64,000 nt of DNA, from assembly GCF_008973755.1 (NCBI RefSeq), contig NZ_WBOM01000010.1:1-64000 (forward strand), written 5' to 3'. Of the stretch, positions 18,587-28,076 are shown in pieces; position 1 is the stretch's first letter; each line of letters starts with the position of its first letter. The notes under the pieces are model-generated. The model saw only the letters and a list, made by a program, of their open reading frames with translations, ran no database searches and was not told where the DNA came from. The stretch comes from Nitrincola alkalilacustris (lineage in GTDB: Bacteria; Pseudomonadota; Gammaproteobacteria; Pseudomonadales; Balneatricaceae). A program made the position numbers and the translations under genes.

Positions 18587-18960
18587 TGAAATATACCGCT
18601 GTTGGTCGCTGACAAAGTAAGGCCGCTATTGTAAAGCCCTTATTGTAAAGCAATCATGCTGAATAAGGGTGAGGAGAACTCATGGGATCATGAAAAAGAT
18701 TAAAGACGGAGGGGGTGTTACGGGCTGAAACAACTAAGTGATTAACCTACTTTGTCGACACTTTGATGAATATGGATCTCCTTTTGGTAGTTGTATTTCA
18801 CATGATTCAGATCATCAATTGGTATAATTCAATAGATTTTTAGCCTTTTGTCTTAGTTTATTTGAGCGCATCATTGTTTAAAGTATCCACTGATTGAAGG
18901 GGTAACTGTCAACAATCATAAGAAACCGTCTGTCCATCAACTTAAGAGAGACCCGCTCCC
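18587..18960. other. 374-bp divergent intergenic region between metH and prpE
   Basis: It holds a direct repeat TATTGTAAAGC (18627-18637 and 18641-18651) near the metH side, an imperfect palindrome ATGATTCAGATCAT (18802-18815), and a good -10 hexamer TATAAT (18823-18828) pointing toward prpE without an obvious matched -35. I saw no riboswitch core and no small gene. Confidence 0.45.
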
Positions 18961-20856
18961 ATGTCCTGGAAAGCAGAATACACCGCATCCATTGAACATC
19001 CGGAAACCTTCTGGGCCAGTAAAGCCGCTGACCTGCCTTGGTACAAGTCACCACAGCAGATACTGTCTAAAGATGAGAACGGTATTGATCGCTGGTTTGC
19101 AGACGGTGAGATGAATACGGCCTACATGGCACTGGACTACCACGTAGAGCAGGGGCGTGGTGAGCAGACGGCCATCATCTATGACTCACCGGTGACTGAC
19201 TCCAAGTGCCGCTACACCTATTCAGAGCTGCGTGATCTGGTTGCTCGCTTTGCTGGTGTATTGAAGCAGCAGGGTGTAGACAAGGGGGATCGCGTCGTTA
19301 TCTATATGCCGATGGTGCCGGAGGCTCTGATTGCGATGCTTGCTGTTGCCCGCCTGGGCGCCATCCACTCAGTCGTGTTTGGTGGGTTTGCACCGCATGA
19401 GCTGGCTGTCAGGATTGATGATGCAGAACCAAAAGTAATAGTCAGCGCCTCCTGCGGTATTGAGATCAGCAAGGTGATTGCCTACAAACCGATGCTGGAT
19501 GAAGCGATCAGTCTGGCCGCACATAAACCTGATGCCTGCATTATTCTGCAGCGACCGCAGGTCACTGCAGAACTGCAGCCAGGGCGCGATCTGGACTGGC
19601 AGGAGGCGATGGCGTCAGCGGAGCCGGCCGACTGCGTGCCGGTTAAAGGGAGTGATCCACTGTATGTACTCTACACATCCGGTACCACTGGCAAACCCAA
19701 AGGCGTAGTACGTGATAATGGCGGTCATGCAGTTGCACTGAAATACTCCATGAAAGCGATCTACAACATCGAGCCAGGTGAGGTGTTCTGGGCAGCATCG
19801 GATGTCGGCTGGGTCGTTGGGCACTCCTATATCGTTTACGCGCCCTTATTGGCTGGCTGTACGACAATTGTTTATGAAGGCAAGCCAGTACGCACACCTG
19901 ATGCCGGTGCCTTCTGGCGAGTCTGTGCCGAGTATGGTGTTAAGGCCGTATTTGCAGCGCCCACCGCGTTCCGGGCGATCAAGAAGGAGGATCCAGAGGC
20001 GCTTGAGCTGGCTAAATATGACTTGTCGCGACTGGAGTGCATCTTCATGGCCGGTGAGCGGCTGGACCCGCCGACCTATCACTGGACAGTTGAGAAAACT
20101 GGTAAGCCGGTGATTGATCACTGGTGGCAAACGGAGACCGGTTGGGCCATCTGTGGCAACCTGACCGGTATCGAGCGCAAGGAGACCAAGCCCGGCTCCT
20201 CAACGCTGCCGATACCTGGCTATAACATCTGTATCCTTGATCCTGCCGGTGTTGAACTGCCCACGGGTGAGCAGGGCTCGATCGCTCTCAAGCTACCTTT
20301 ACCGCCGGGTTGCCTGCCGACCGTATGGGGAGATTTTGAACGCTTCAGAAGCGGTTATCTGAGTGAGTGCCCCGGTTATTACATCACCGGCGACGGCGGT
20401 TATATAGATGAAGAGGGCTATGTGTTCATCATGGGCAGGACCGACGATGTGATCAACGTGGCGGGGCACAGGCTCTCGACCGGAGAGATGGAGGAGATAG
20501 TCGCCTCTCATCCAGCTGTGGCCGAGTGCGCGGTGATTGGCGTGGGCGATGCATTGAAAGGGCAGGTGCCAGTTGGTCTTGTGCTGCTTAAAAATGGTGT
20601 CGAGCTGGATGAAAGCAGTCTCGAAAAAGAGTTGGTAGCAATGGTCAGGAAGGAGATTGGACCGATTGCCTGTTTCAATCGTGCAATTGTGGTACAAAGA
20701 CTGCCAAAGACTCGTTCTGGCAAAATCCTGCGCAAGATTCTGCGTCAGATAGCCGATGGTAAGAGCTACAATGTGCCATCAACCATCGACGACCCAGCCA
20801 GCCTTTCAGAAATTGAGCAGATCATGGATGGACAGGGGCTGATCACCCAGAGCTGA
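18961..20856 (+). CDS. prpE: Propionyl-CoA synthetase (acyl-CoA synthetase, PrpE type)
   Basis: PrpE activates propionate (and acetate less well) to the CoA thioester through an acyl-adenylate. The 631-residue protein starts with the SWKAEYTASIEHPETFWAS segment typical of PrpE. It has the AMP-binding loop YTSGTTGKPKGVV (about 238-250), WWQTETGWAICGN, the ITGDGGYIDEEGYVFIMGRTDDVINVAGHRL hinge and the acylation lysine in RSGKILRK (about 588). The ribosome site AAGAGAG precedes the ATG. The methylcitrate genes prpBC are not in the window, so it acts from a separate locus. A close alternative is another short-chain acyl-CoA synthetase of the same group. Confidence 0.88.
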   Translation: MSWKAEYTASIEHPETFWASKAADLPWYKSPQQILSKDENGIDRWFADGEMNTAYMALDYHVEQGRGEQTAIIYDSPVTDSKCRYTYSELRDLVARFAGVLKQQGVDKGDRVVIYMPMVPEALIAMLAVARLGAIHSVVFGGFAPHELAVRIDDAEPKVIVSASCGIEISKVIAYKPMLDEAISLAAHKPDACIILQRPQVTAELQPGRDLDWQEAMASAEPADCVPVKGSDPLYVLYTSGTTGKPKGVVRDNGGHAVALKYSMKAIYNIEPGEVFWAASDVGWVVGHSYIVYAPLLAGCTTIVYEGKPVRTPDAGAFWRVCAEYGVKAVFAAPTAFRAIKKEDPEALELAKYDLSRLECIFMAGERLDPPTYHWTVEKTGKPVIDHWWQTETGWAICGNLTGIERKETKPGSSTLPIPGYNICILDPAGVELPTGEQGSIALKLPLPPGCLPTVWGDFERFRSGYLSECPGYYITGDGGYIDEEGYVFIMGRTDDVINVAGHRLSTGEMEEIVASHPAVAECAVIGVGDALKGQVPVGLVLLKNGVELDESSLEKELVAMVRKEIGPIACFNRAIVVQRLPKTRSGKILRKILRQIADGKSYNVPSTIDDPASLSEIEQIMDGQGLITQS

Positions 20857-20889
20857 TTTTTTCTTTACTCTGCCCAGAGATGAAGTCTA

Positions 20890-20911
20890 AGAGGGGGAGT
20901 CAGCCCCCTCT
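20890..20911 (+). terminator. Hairpin after prpE
   Basis: AGAGGGGG (20890-20897) pairs with CCCCCTCT (20904-20911), a strong GC stem with a 6-base loop, 33 bp after the prpE stop. The following bases are not a T-run, although TTTTTT occurs further on at about 20933-20938. Confidence 0.55.
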
Positions 20912-21100
20912 ATCCTGCTGACCTGCAAGGCGGTTTTTTGTATTGGTGACAATTTCACCTGCCCGCTACGCTTCCATATTCCATATCGCTGCCCTATAGT
21001 CATCTCATTCCTGTCACACGCCATTATTGACCTCAGGCGGCCATCCGGCCATCTCTGCTGTCATGTAACACCACCCCTTTTATCTTGAATTGAGAAAGTT

Positions 21101-22006
21101 ATGCAGCTGGACAAGCAGGGCATCTGGTTCGCGCTCGGTGCTTATATCATGTGGGGTATTGCCCCTCTTTATTTCCATCAGGTTTCATTTGTGCCACCGA
21201 TGGAGGTGCTTTCGCATCGTGTTGTCTGGTCCTGCGTGCTGGTCATACTATTGATTCTCGCGCTGGGTAAATGGCGTCAAACTCGAGATGTCTTGAAACA
21301 GCCGCGTTCGGTCAAGTTTCTACTGCTGAGCTCTGCACTGATTGGCCTCAACTGGCTGGTTTTCATCTGGGCGATTAATAATGGCAAACTGCTGGATGCC
21401 AGCCTGGGCTATTTTATCAATCCGCTGATTTCGGTTGGTCTGGGTATGCTGTTCTTCAAGGAAAAGCTGCGTCGCCTGCAGGTGCTTGCCGTTTCCATGG
21501 CCGTGATCGGCGTGCTGATACAGTTAATTCTGTTTGGTGAACTGCCTTGGGTGGCGCTCGTTCTTGCTTTCACCTTCGCCTTTTATGGCATGGTACGCAA
21601 AAAAGTGGGCGTAGATTCGCTGACCGGGCTAGGTGTCGAAACCTTCCTTCTGGTGCCCCTTGCTGTTATCTATCTGACCATCTCTAACAGCCCAACCAGC
21701 AATCTGGTGCAGAATACGACTGAGATCAATCTCTGGTTGGCCGCATCAGGGCTGGTAACCACATTGCCACTGCTGTGCTTCGCTGCAGCTGCTAACCGCT
21801 TGCCTCTTTCTGTACTGGGTTTTTTCCAATACATATCACCCAGCATGCTGTTCCTGATGGCAATCATGGTCTTTGGCGAGCCGTTTGAAGTATACAAACT
21901 GATCACCTTTGCATTTATCTGGCTGGCATTGGCATGCTTTGTCTTCGATGCCTGGTATAACCAGCGCTCGACACCCTTGGCGAGAGTGCCTGCAGGAAAG
22001 CTGTAG
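21101..22006 (+). CDS. rarD: EamA-family transporter RarD
   Basis: The 301-residue protein has about ten hydrophobic helices, organised as two EamA repeats. It carries the RarD signature: GIWFALGAYIMWGIAPLYF at the N-terminus and the LGYFINPLISVGLGMLFFKE segment in the first repeat. RarD (chloramphenicol-sensitive protein family) belongs to the drug/metabolite transporter superfamily; its physiological substrate is not established. Monocistronic, with own leader (20912-21100). Confidence 0.92.
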   Translation: MQLDKQGIWFALGAYIMWGIAPLYFHQVSFVPPMEVLSHRVVWSCVLVILLILALGKWRQTRDVLKQPRSVKFLLLSSALIGLNWLVFIWAINNGKLLDASLGYFINPLISVGLGMLFFKEKLRRLQVLAVSMAVIGVLIQLILFGELPWVALVLAFTFAFYGMVRKKVGVDSLTGLGVETFLLVPLAVIYLTISNSPTSNLVQNTTEINLWLAASGLVTTLPLLCFAAAANRLPLSVLGFFQYISPSMLFLMAIMVFGEPFEVYKLITFAFIWLALACFVFDAWYNQRSTPLARVPAGKL

Positions 22007-22203
22007 TCGTTAAGTTGTCAACGATGATCAGTTTTCCCAAAAGCTGCGTATACATGTGCTATGGCAGTTTTTTCGAGCCGCAACAAGTAAATCAGGATTT
22101 CTCCATGGCATCTGGTATCTCCAGACCATTTTGTGCGATCCTATAGCTATTAATTTTTGCTTACACCGAAACGCTATTGGGGGAGATGGATATAATCCCT
22201 TTC

Positions 22204-23937
22204 ATGAAGTTACGCCGCGCCGCTCAGAGCTGTTTGTGCGGACTGGTCCTGCTGGTTGCCAATACAGCAGCCTCGGACACTCTGCGCCTGGATATTCAGG
22301 GTCTGGACGAAGAGCAGCAGACAAACGTTCGCGCTTATCTCAGTATCCAGTCGATGGCCGATCAGCCGATCAGCAGCGAAAGCCGCATGCGATTCCTGCA
22401 CAACCTGGCAGAAGATGAAATCCGCAGAGCTCTGGAGCCTTTTGGTTACTACAACCCCTCCATTCTTGTTAGCCTGACCCAGCAGGATGATGATTGGGTT
22501 GCCCGCTATGAGGTTGACCCAGGCCCACCGACATTGATCAGCCGAGCGGATATAGATATTCAGGGCGACGGGGGCTCTGATCCGGAGTTCATGGCACTGC
22601 TGTCCCGTCAACCGGTTCGAGAAGGTGCTCAGCTTCGTCATACTGAGTACGAAAAACTTAAAAGTGACCTTCAATCAATTGCCGCAGATCGCGGCTATTA
22701 TCGTGCTCGATTTGTTCGCCAGCGCATTGAGGTTGACCCATCACTGAATACCGCAGTTGTTGAACTGCATGTTGATACAGCTGCCCGTGCCCGTATCGGC
22801 GAAATACGCTTCAGTGAATCACCCATCTCCGAACGCCTGTTGAAGCGCTATCCCCAATTTGCCGAAGGAGACTATATCAATACCAACCGTCTGGTGCGGC
22901 TGCAGGGTGCTCTGGTAGACAGTGACTATTTTGCGGATGTGGAGGTTCGCCCTCTGCTTAATGAGATGGTGGATGATCGGGTTCCGATCGATGTGAAGCT
23001 TACCCCGCGCCCTCGCAGCCTCTATCAGGCAGGTCTTGGTTATGGTACCGATACCGGTGCGCGAATGCAGCTGGGTCTGACTCGTCGCTGGGTGAACTCC
23101 CGAGGCCATAAACTGGATACACGACTGCGGCTATCCGAGATCCGCAACGATCTCTCAACCAGTTATATGATTCCTGGTGGCAATCCCCTGACGGATCGCT
23201 ATGGCATCAGGGCGCGCTACAGTGATGAAAACTCAGATACGGTCAATTCAGAAATTCTTGCAACCGGTGCTCTGTGGCAAAAGCAGGTAGGCGACTGGGA
23301 GCGGGTGCTGTCACTGGACCTTGAACAGGAGAAATTCAGCTTTAATGGCGACACCCGTGAGATACGCCTGTTGATACCACGTGCGCAATGGAGCCGTACC
23401 GTTGCAGATGATCGTCTCAACACGAACCAGGGTTATCGTTTGTCATTTGCCGTTTCAGGTGCATCGGATGCTTTGCTGTCTGATGTCAGTTTTCTCCAGA
23501 CGCTGGCCAGTATCAAGCGCGTTGACTCCTTCGGTGAGAAGACAAGGCTGCTGACTCGTGCAGATTTAGGCCTGACCGTAACAGAGAGTTTTGCCAACCT
23601 CCCAGCCTCGCATCGTTTCTATGCCGGAGGGGACGCAAGTGTACGCGGATATTCATATCAATCTCTGGGTCCGCGTGGCAGCACAGGAAATGTGATCGGC
23701 GGCAAGTATCTGGTCGTAGGCAGTGCAGAAGTGGATTATCTGGTGCGCGAGAACTGGCGCGTGGCAGCATTCATGGATGCGGGTAATGCCATAGATGATG
23801 TCAGTGACCCGTTGAAAACCTCTGTGGGTGCAGGTATTCGCTGGCAGTCGATGGTAGGCCCCATCAGGCTCGATCTGGCCTTCCCGATTGAGGATGGCGG
23901 CTGGAGAATTCATTTTACACTTGGACCTGATCTGTGA
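22204..23937 (+). CDS. tamA: Translocation and assembly module outer-membrane protein TamA
   Basis: TamA is an Omp85-family barrel that, with TamB, inserts autotransporters and other outer-membrane proteins and is tied to phospholipid transport. The product (577 residues) has a signal peptide (MKLRRAAQSCLCGLVLL...), three POTRA-like repeats (about 25-260) and a C-terminal surface-antigen barrel with the conserved FYAGGDASVRGYSYQSLGPR motif. The start is uncertain between ATG 22186 and ATG 22204; I prefer 22204 because it gives a standard signal peptide, although the purine run GGGGGAG lies closer to 22186. The stop overlaps tamB by 4 bp. Confidence 0.95.
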   Translation: MKLRRAAQSCLCGLVLLVANTAASDTLRLDIQGLDEEQQTNVRAYLSIQSMADQPISSESRMRFLHNLAEDEIRRALEPFGYYNPSILVSLTQQDDDWVARYEVDPGPPTLISRADIDIQGDGGSDPEFMALLSRQPVREGAQLRHTEYEKLKSDLQSIAADRGYYRARFVRQRIEVDPSLNTAVVELHVDTAARARIGEIRFSESPISERLLKRYPQFAEGDYINTNRLVRLQGALVDSDYFADVEVRPLLNEMVDDRVPIDVKLTPRPRSLYQAGLGYGTDTGARMQLGLTRRWVNSRGHKLDTRLRLSEIRNDLSTSYMIPGGNPLTDRYGIRARYSDENSDTVNSEILATGALWQKQVGDWERVLSLDLEQEKFSFNGDTREIRLLIPRAQWSRTVADDRLNTNQGYRLSFAVSGASDALLSDVSFLQTLASIKRVDSFGEKTRLLTRADLGLTVTESFANLPASHRFYAGGDASVRGYSYQSLGPRGSTGNVIGGKYLVVGSAEVDYLVRENWRVAAFMDAGNAIDDVSDPLKTSVGAGIRWQSMVGPIRLDLAFPIEDGGWRIHFTLGPDL

Positions 23938-26900
23938 AACGCAAGCTGATTTTTCTTTCTCCTCTGATTCTTCTACTGCTGCTGGTCTTTCTGCTGATCG
24001 GAGCTGTTTTCATGCCGGGGCTGCTACCAGTGCTGCTCAAGATTGGAGATCGCTTTGCTCCGGGCAGCTTGACTTATGAAAGAGCAGAGGGGGCGCTGGC
24101 AGGTCCCTTACGCATATCAGGGTTAAGTTATCTGGATGGTGCAACTTCGATCAGTATCGGGCGGATTGATCTGGATTGGCATCCGCAATGTCTGGTACAG
24201 CAAAAGCTGTGCGTGGATCGTCTGCACCTGGATCGGGTTGATGTAAGACTTCCGGCCGCCGATGAGGATGTGTCAGAGGTTGCTAAGGACACAGAGCCCT
24301 TCCAGCTTCCGGACATAGAGCTTCCGTTTGCCTTCAGGCTGACCGATATTGCGATACGTGATCTGACTATCTGGCAGGGTGATCAACTGCTGCTGCCACT
24401 GGAGCAGTTCTCGGTATCAGTCAGCAGCGAGGAAAGCTCAGTGAGTCTTGCCGAGTTGCTGCTGAAGCAGGGCAGCACCCATCTGCAGCTATCCGGTCAG
24501 GTGAGTCCCCAACAGCTTTACCCCTTCAGTTTCGATCTCGACTGGGCATTTGATGCCAGAGACATCCCTTTTGCACTCGAACTGCCTGAACAGCTTACAG
24601 AGCTTGCGCTCAATGGTCGTGGGCAACTATCCGGTGATATGCAACAGATACTGCTTCAACATCAGCTCAGAGGTGATGCCGAGCTGGATCTTGTACTTGA
24701 GCTGAACCAGCCACTTGAAGATATCAGTTGGGTTGTATCACTGGATCAGCTCAAGCTGGATCTGGCGTTGATCGATCCGGCACGCGCCCAGTCGATTCTG
24801 AGTGGACGTCTTGAAAGCAGCGGTAACCTCAGAGAGCTGGATCTGCAAACTGAGCTTGCCCTGTGGCTCCATGAGACGGGGCAACTGAACAGCTCTGTAG
24901 ATGCGACAATCAACCTTGCTGATGAGCAGTTGCTGCTGAAATCCCTGAGACTGATGTTGCCGGATACGGGTAGCAGCATCAGTTTATCAGGCTCGGTGCA
25001 GCATTGGACTCAGCCTGACTTTGATCTGCTGATGAGCTGGACCTCGTTGCAGTTTCCGCTGCAACCAGACGAAGAGGGCACCGAACCTTTCATCAGCGAG
25101 GCAGGTAATTTTACGCTCAAGGGCAAGCTGGATGGTGATCTGCTCACGGCACAGGCCGAGTTGGGAACACATCTGGATGAGACAGGTACCATACAGTTGG
25201 CCGTGGATCTGAATGCGGATCTTGACACTCAGTGGCTGGCGATCAGAGCGCTGAGCCTTGATCTGCCGGATGCTGCCATGCAGCTGACCCTGCAGGGTGA
25301 GATCAGCAACTGGACTGAGCCTGATCTGGCACTCTCGGGCAACTGGCAAAATCTGCATTACCCCATTTTCCCAGAAGATGGTGAACCAGAGCTTTTCTCA
25401 AGCCCGGAAGGGGCCTTCGAGCTGAAGGGAGAGCTGGATGACTATCACCTGACGCTGATCACTCGTGTCAGTGGCGAACAGATTCCCGCAAGCGAGTGGC
25501 AGTTTTCCGGATCAGGCAACCAGGAGGCACTGCGTAGGTTCAGTCTGTCTGGCACTCTTCTTGATGGGCAGCTTTCAGTTGCAGGCAGTGCCCAGTGGTT
25601 GTCGCAGCCTGCATGGGACCTCGAAGTCGAGCTGCAGGATATTAATCCAGGCGTACACTGGCCCGAGTGGCAAGGCGATATCAACCTCAAGCTGGCCAGC
25701 GTCGGTAAACTGGTGGATGGCATTCCTCAATTGACCGCCAGCATCAAGGAGTTCCGCGGTGAAATGCGTGACCAGGTTCTGCAAGGCGAAGGAGAGTTGA
25801 GTCTTGCAGGTGAAGATCTGCAGATTGACACCTTATCCCTGTCGATGGGTGGGGCCAGGTTGCAGGCTTCAGGCTCAATTGAGGAGCAGATAGCTCTGGA
25901 CTGGTCATTGTCAATTCCTGATCTTTCACAGGCCCTGCCTGGGTCTTCCGGAACGCTCACAGCCGTTGGGGCCGTGGCGGGCAGTAGAGAGATGCCGCGT
26001 ATCAGCGCCTCGCTGGAGGGCGAGAATCTGACACTGGAAGACCAGGCCAGAATTGAGCGGATCAATGGCGCAGTAAAACTAGATCTATCCGGCGATTCTG
26101 CCTCGGATATCAGTGTTGAGCTATTCTCGATCCATGCCGCTGGTCAGGTGATAGACAGCATTCTGCTCAAGGGGCAGGGCACGCCATTGAGTCACCGTCT
26201 GGAGCTGAACATCGCCGGTAAGCCACTGGATCTTAATCTGGCAGCCACCGGACGCTGGGATGATATCAGTTGGACGGGTAGCCTGGAGCAGCTGACTGTG
26301 TTCCGAACTGAAGCAGGCCTTTGGGAGTTGGTTGAGCCGGTCCCTGTCAGTGTTACGCCACCAGCTTTTACAGCAGGGCAGACCTGTCTGCAACAAGCGA
26401 ATCAATCAGGACGTCTTTGTGCTCGTGCAGAGATGACCAAAGAGGGCGCTGTATCAGGCGTTGCTGATCTGAGATCTCTGTCTTTGTCGATGATTGAGCC
26501 CTGGCTGAATGGTGCCACTATCGACTCGATACTGGAGATGGATGCCGAATTCTCAGTCGTGCGTGGCCAACCCCGAGTAGATGCCGTTATAACGACCTCT
26601 CCCGGAACCATCACAACCATTGAGCAGAGAAGCCTGAATCTGGGCCGGACCGAAACCCGCGCAGTTGTCCGTGATGATAACTTGAATCTGTCCATGTCTG
26701 CATTGCTCGATGATATTCAGGGCAGCATCAAGGCGCAGCTTGAAGTAGCGGGGCTGTCGTCCACTCAGTCACTGGCGGGTGAGTTGGAAATCCGAATGGG
26801 CGATCTTGAGATCATCTCTGTCTTTGTACCGCAGGTGCAGAATATCGCTGGCCTGATCAGTGGTCGCTTTATCCTCTCTGGTGATGCGGCGTCACCTCGG

Positions 26901-28028
26901 GTGAATGGTGCAATCAGCTATCTCGAAGGTAGTGCCGAACTGCCTGCTCAAGGGATCGTTCTGTCGGATGTTGAAATGACTGTACGGACTAATGTTGATC
27001 AAGTGGATCTGCTACTGTTTGATGGTCGACTGACATCCGGTGATGGCACCATTAACCTTGGCGGCCAGTTTGATCTTACTGCACTGACAGGCAATATCGT
27101 GCTGGAGGGTGAGCGTTTTACCGCCATGCACACCCGCGATATCCATGTGCTGATCTCACCTGAGCTTGAAGTGGTGATTTCAGAGCAGGATATTCGCCTT
27201 GGTGGAACGCTGACAATTCCCTTTGCACGGATTTCTCCACCCGAATTGTCACAAAGTGCCGTTTCTCCATCCAGCGATGTCTTCATTGTTGGTAGCGAAG
27301 AGGATGAGCCGGCAACAGGGCTGCCCATCAGAACCAACCTGCAGTTGATTCTGGGTGATTCTGTCGAGGTTGATGCCTTCGGCTTCAATGGTCGCCTGAT
27401 CGGGAGACTGAATGTGATTGATGAGGGGGTTGATGTCGTCAGAGCCACCGGCAGCATTCAGGTGGAAAGTGGTCAATATCGCCTTTATGGCCAAGACCTC
27501 AATATACAGCGTGGAGGCCTGGTCTTTACTGGTGGGCCGATTGATAATCCAGGTTTTGATATGCTGGTCAGCCGCCATGTTCAGGATGTGGAAGCCGGGG
27601 CAAGAGTGCAAGGTACTTTACGCCAACCGGATTTGACCCTCTACTCTGTTCCAGCGATGCCGGACAGCAGCATTCTGTCCTACCTCATTCTGGGCAGGGG
27701 CCCAGGCTCAACCTCATCCTCGGAACAGTCGATAATGATGCAGGCTGCCATGGCGATGGGGATGCAGGGCGGCAATGTGATCACTGATCAGTTGCGCGAT
27801 AATCTGAGCCTTGATGAACTGGGGTTTGATACTGATGCGGGCGGTGATTCCGCATTCTTCATCGGTAAATACCTGACACCCAGACTTTATATTCGCTATG
27901 GCATAGGTCTTCTGGAATCAGTGGATGTGTTGATGCTCAGTTATCAGCTGACCTCTCGCTGGAGGGTAGAGTCCCAGAGCAGCAGTGTTGGCAGCGGTGC
28001 GGATATCCTGTTCACGCTGGAGAGGTAG
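23934..28028 (+). CDS. tamB: Translocation and assembly module inner-membrane protein TamB
   Basis: TamB is a very long beta-taco protein bridging the inner membrane to TamA and thought to carry lipids across the periplasm. The 1364 residues show an N-terminal membrane anchor (about 6-28), a long stretch of repeated beta strands with alternating hydrophobic residues, and the C-terminal DUF490 domain (about 1000-1364, with the YGQDLNIQRGGLVFTGGPID segment). It starts with GTG inside the tamA stop (GTGA overlap), indicating translational coupling. Length is close to E. coli TamB (1259), slightly longer. Confidence 0.95.
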   Translation: MKRKLIFLSPLILLLLLVFLLIGAVFMPGLLPVLLKIGDRFAPGSLTYERAEGALAGPLRISGLSYLDGATSISIGRIDLDWHPQCLVQQKLCVDRLHLDRVDVRLPAADEDVSEVAKDTEPFQLPDIELPFAFRLTDIAIRDLTIWQGDQLLLPLEQFSVSVSSEESSVSLAELLLKQGSTHLQLSGQVSPQQLYPFSFDLDWAFDARDIPFALELPEQLTELALNGRGQLSGDMQQILLQHQLRGDAELDLVLELNQPLEDISWVVSLDQLKLDLALIDPARAQSILSGRLESSGNLRELDLQTELALWLHETGQLNSSVDATINLADEQLLLKSLRLMLPDTGSSISLSGSVQHWTQPDFDLLMSWTSLQFPLQPDEEGTEPFISEAGNFTLKGKLDGDLLTAQAELGTHLDETGTIQLAVDLNADLDTQWLAIRALSLDLPDAAMQLTLQGEISNWTEPDLALSGNWQNLHYPIFPEDGEPELFSSPEGAFELKGELDDYHLTLITRVSGEQIPASEWQFSGSGNQEALRRFSLSGTLLDGQLSVAGSAQWLSQPAWDLEVELQDINPGVHWPEWQGDINLKLASVGKLVDGIPQLTASIKEFRGEMRDQVLQGEGELSLAGEDLQIDTLSLSMGGARLQASGSIEEQIALDWSLSIPDLSQALPGSSGTLTAVGAVAGSREMPRISASLEGENLTLEDQARIERINGAVKLDLSGDSASDISVELFSIHAAGQVIDSILLKGQGTPLSHRLELNIAGKPLDLNLAATGRWDDISWTGSLEQLTVFRTEAGLWELVEPVPVSVTPPAFTAGQTCLQQANQSGRLCARAEMTKEGAVSGVADLRSLSLSMIEPWLNGATIDSILEMDAEFSVVRGQPRVDAVITTSPGTITTIEQRSLNLGRTETRAVVRDDNLNLSMSALLDDIQGSIKAQLEVAGLSSTQSLAGELEIRMGDLEIISVFVPQVQNIAGLISGRFILSGDAASPRVNGAISYLEGSAELPAQGIVLSDVEMTVRTNVDQVDLLLFDGRLTSGDGTINLGGQFDLTALTGNIVLEGERFTAMHTRDIHVLISPELEVVISEQDIRLGGTLTIPFARISPPELSQSAVSPSSDVFIVGSEEDEPATGLPIRTNLQLILGDSVEVDAFGFNGRLIGRLNVIDEGVDVVRATGSIQVESGQYRLYGQDLNIQRGGLVFTGGPIDNPGFDMLVSRHVQDVEAGARVQGTLRQPDLTLYSVPAMPDSSILSYLILGRGPGSTSSSEQSIMMQAAMAMGMQGGNVITDQLRDNLSLDELGFDTDAGGDSAFFIGKYLTPRLYIRYGIGLLESVDVLMLSYQLTSRWRVESQSSSVGSGADILFTLER

Positions 28029-28043
28029 GGTTCAAGTCAGAAA

Positions 28044-28076
28044 TGCCACGCTGAGCCGCTGGTTCAGCGTGGCATC
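28044..28076. terminator. Bidirectional hairpin between tamB and the Amt fusion gene
   Basis: ATGCCACGCTGA (28044-28055) pairs perfectly with TCAGCGTGGCAT (28065-28076). The stem covers the last codons of the convergent Amt fusion gene. It likely ends tamAB transcription and shields the opposite gene. T-runs are short. Confidence 0.6.

Noticed and set aside
18587-18960. Cobalamin or SAM riboswitch before metH
   Set aside because: No B12-box or SAM-I core could be seen in the leader; only direct repeats and a -10 toward prpE.
18961-20856. Propionate catabolic operon around prpE
   Set aside because: No prpB, prpC, prpD or acnD genes lie nearby, so a methylcitrate operon is not claimed here.
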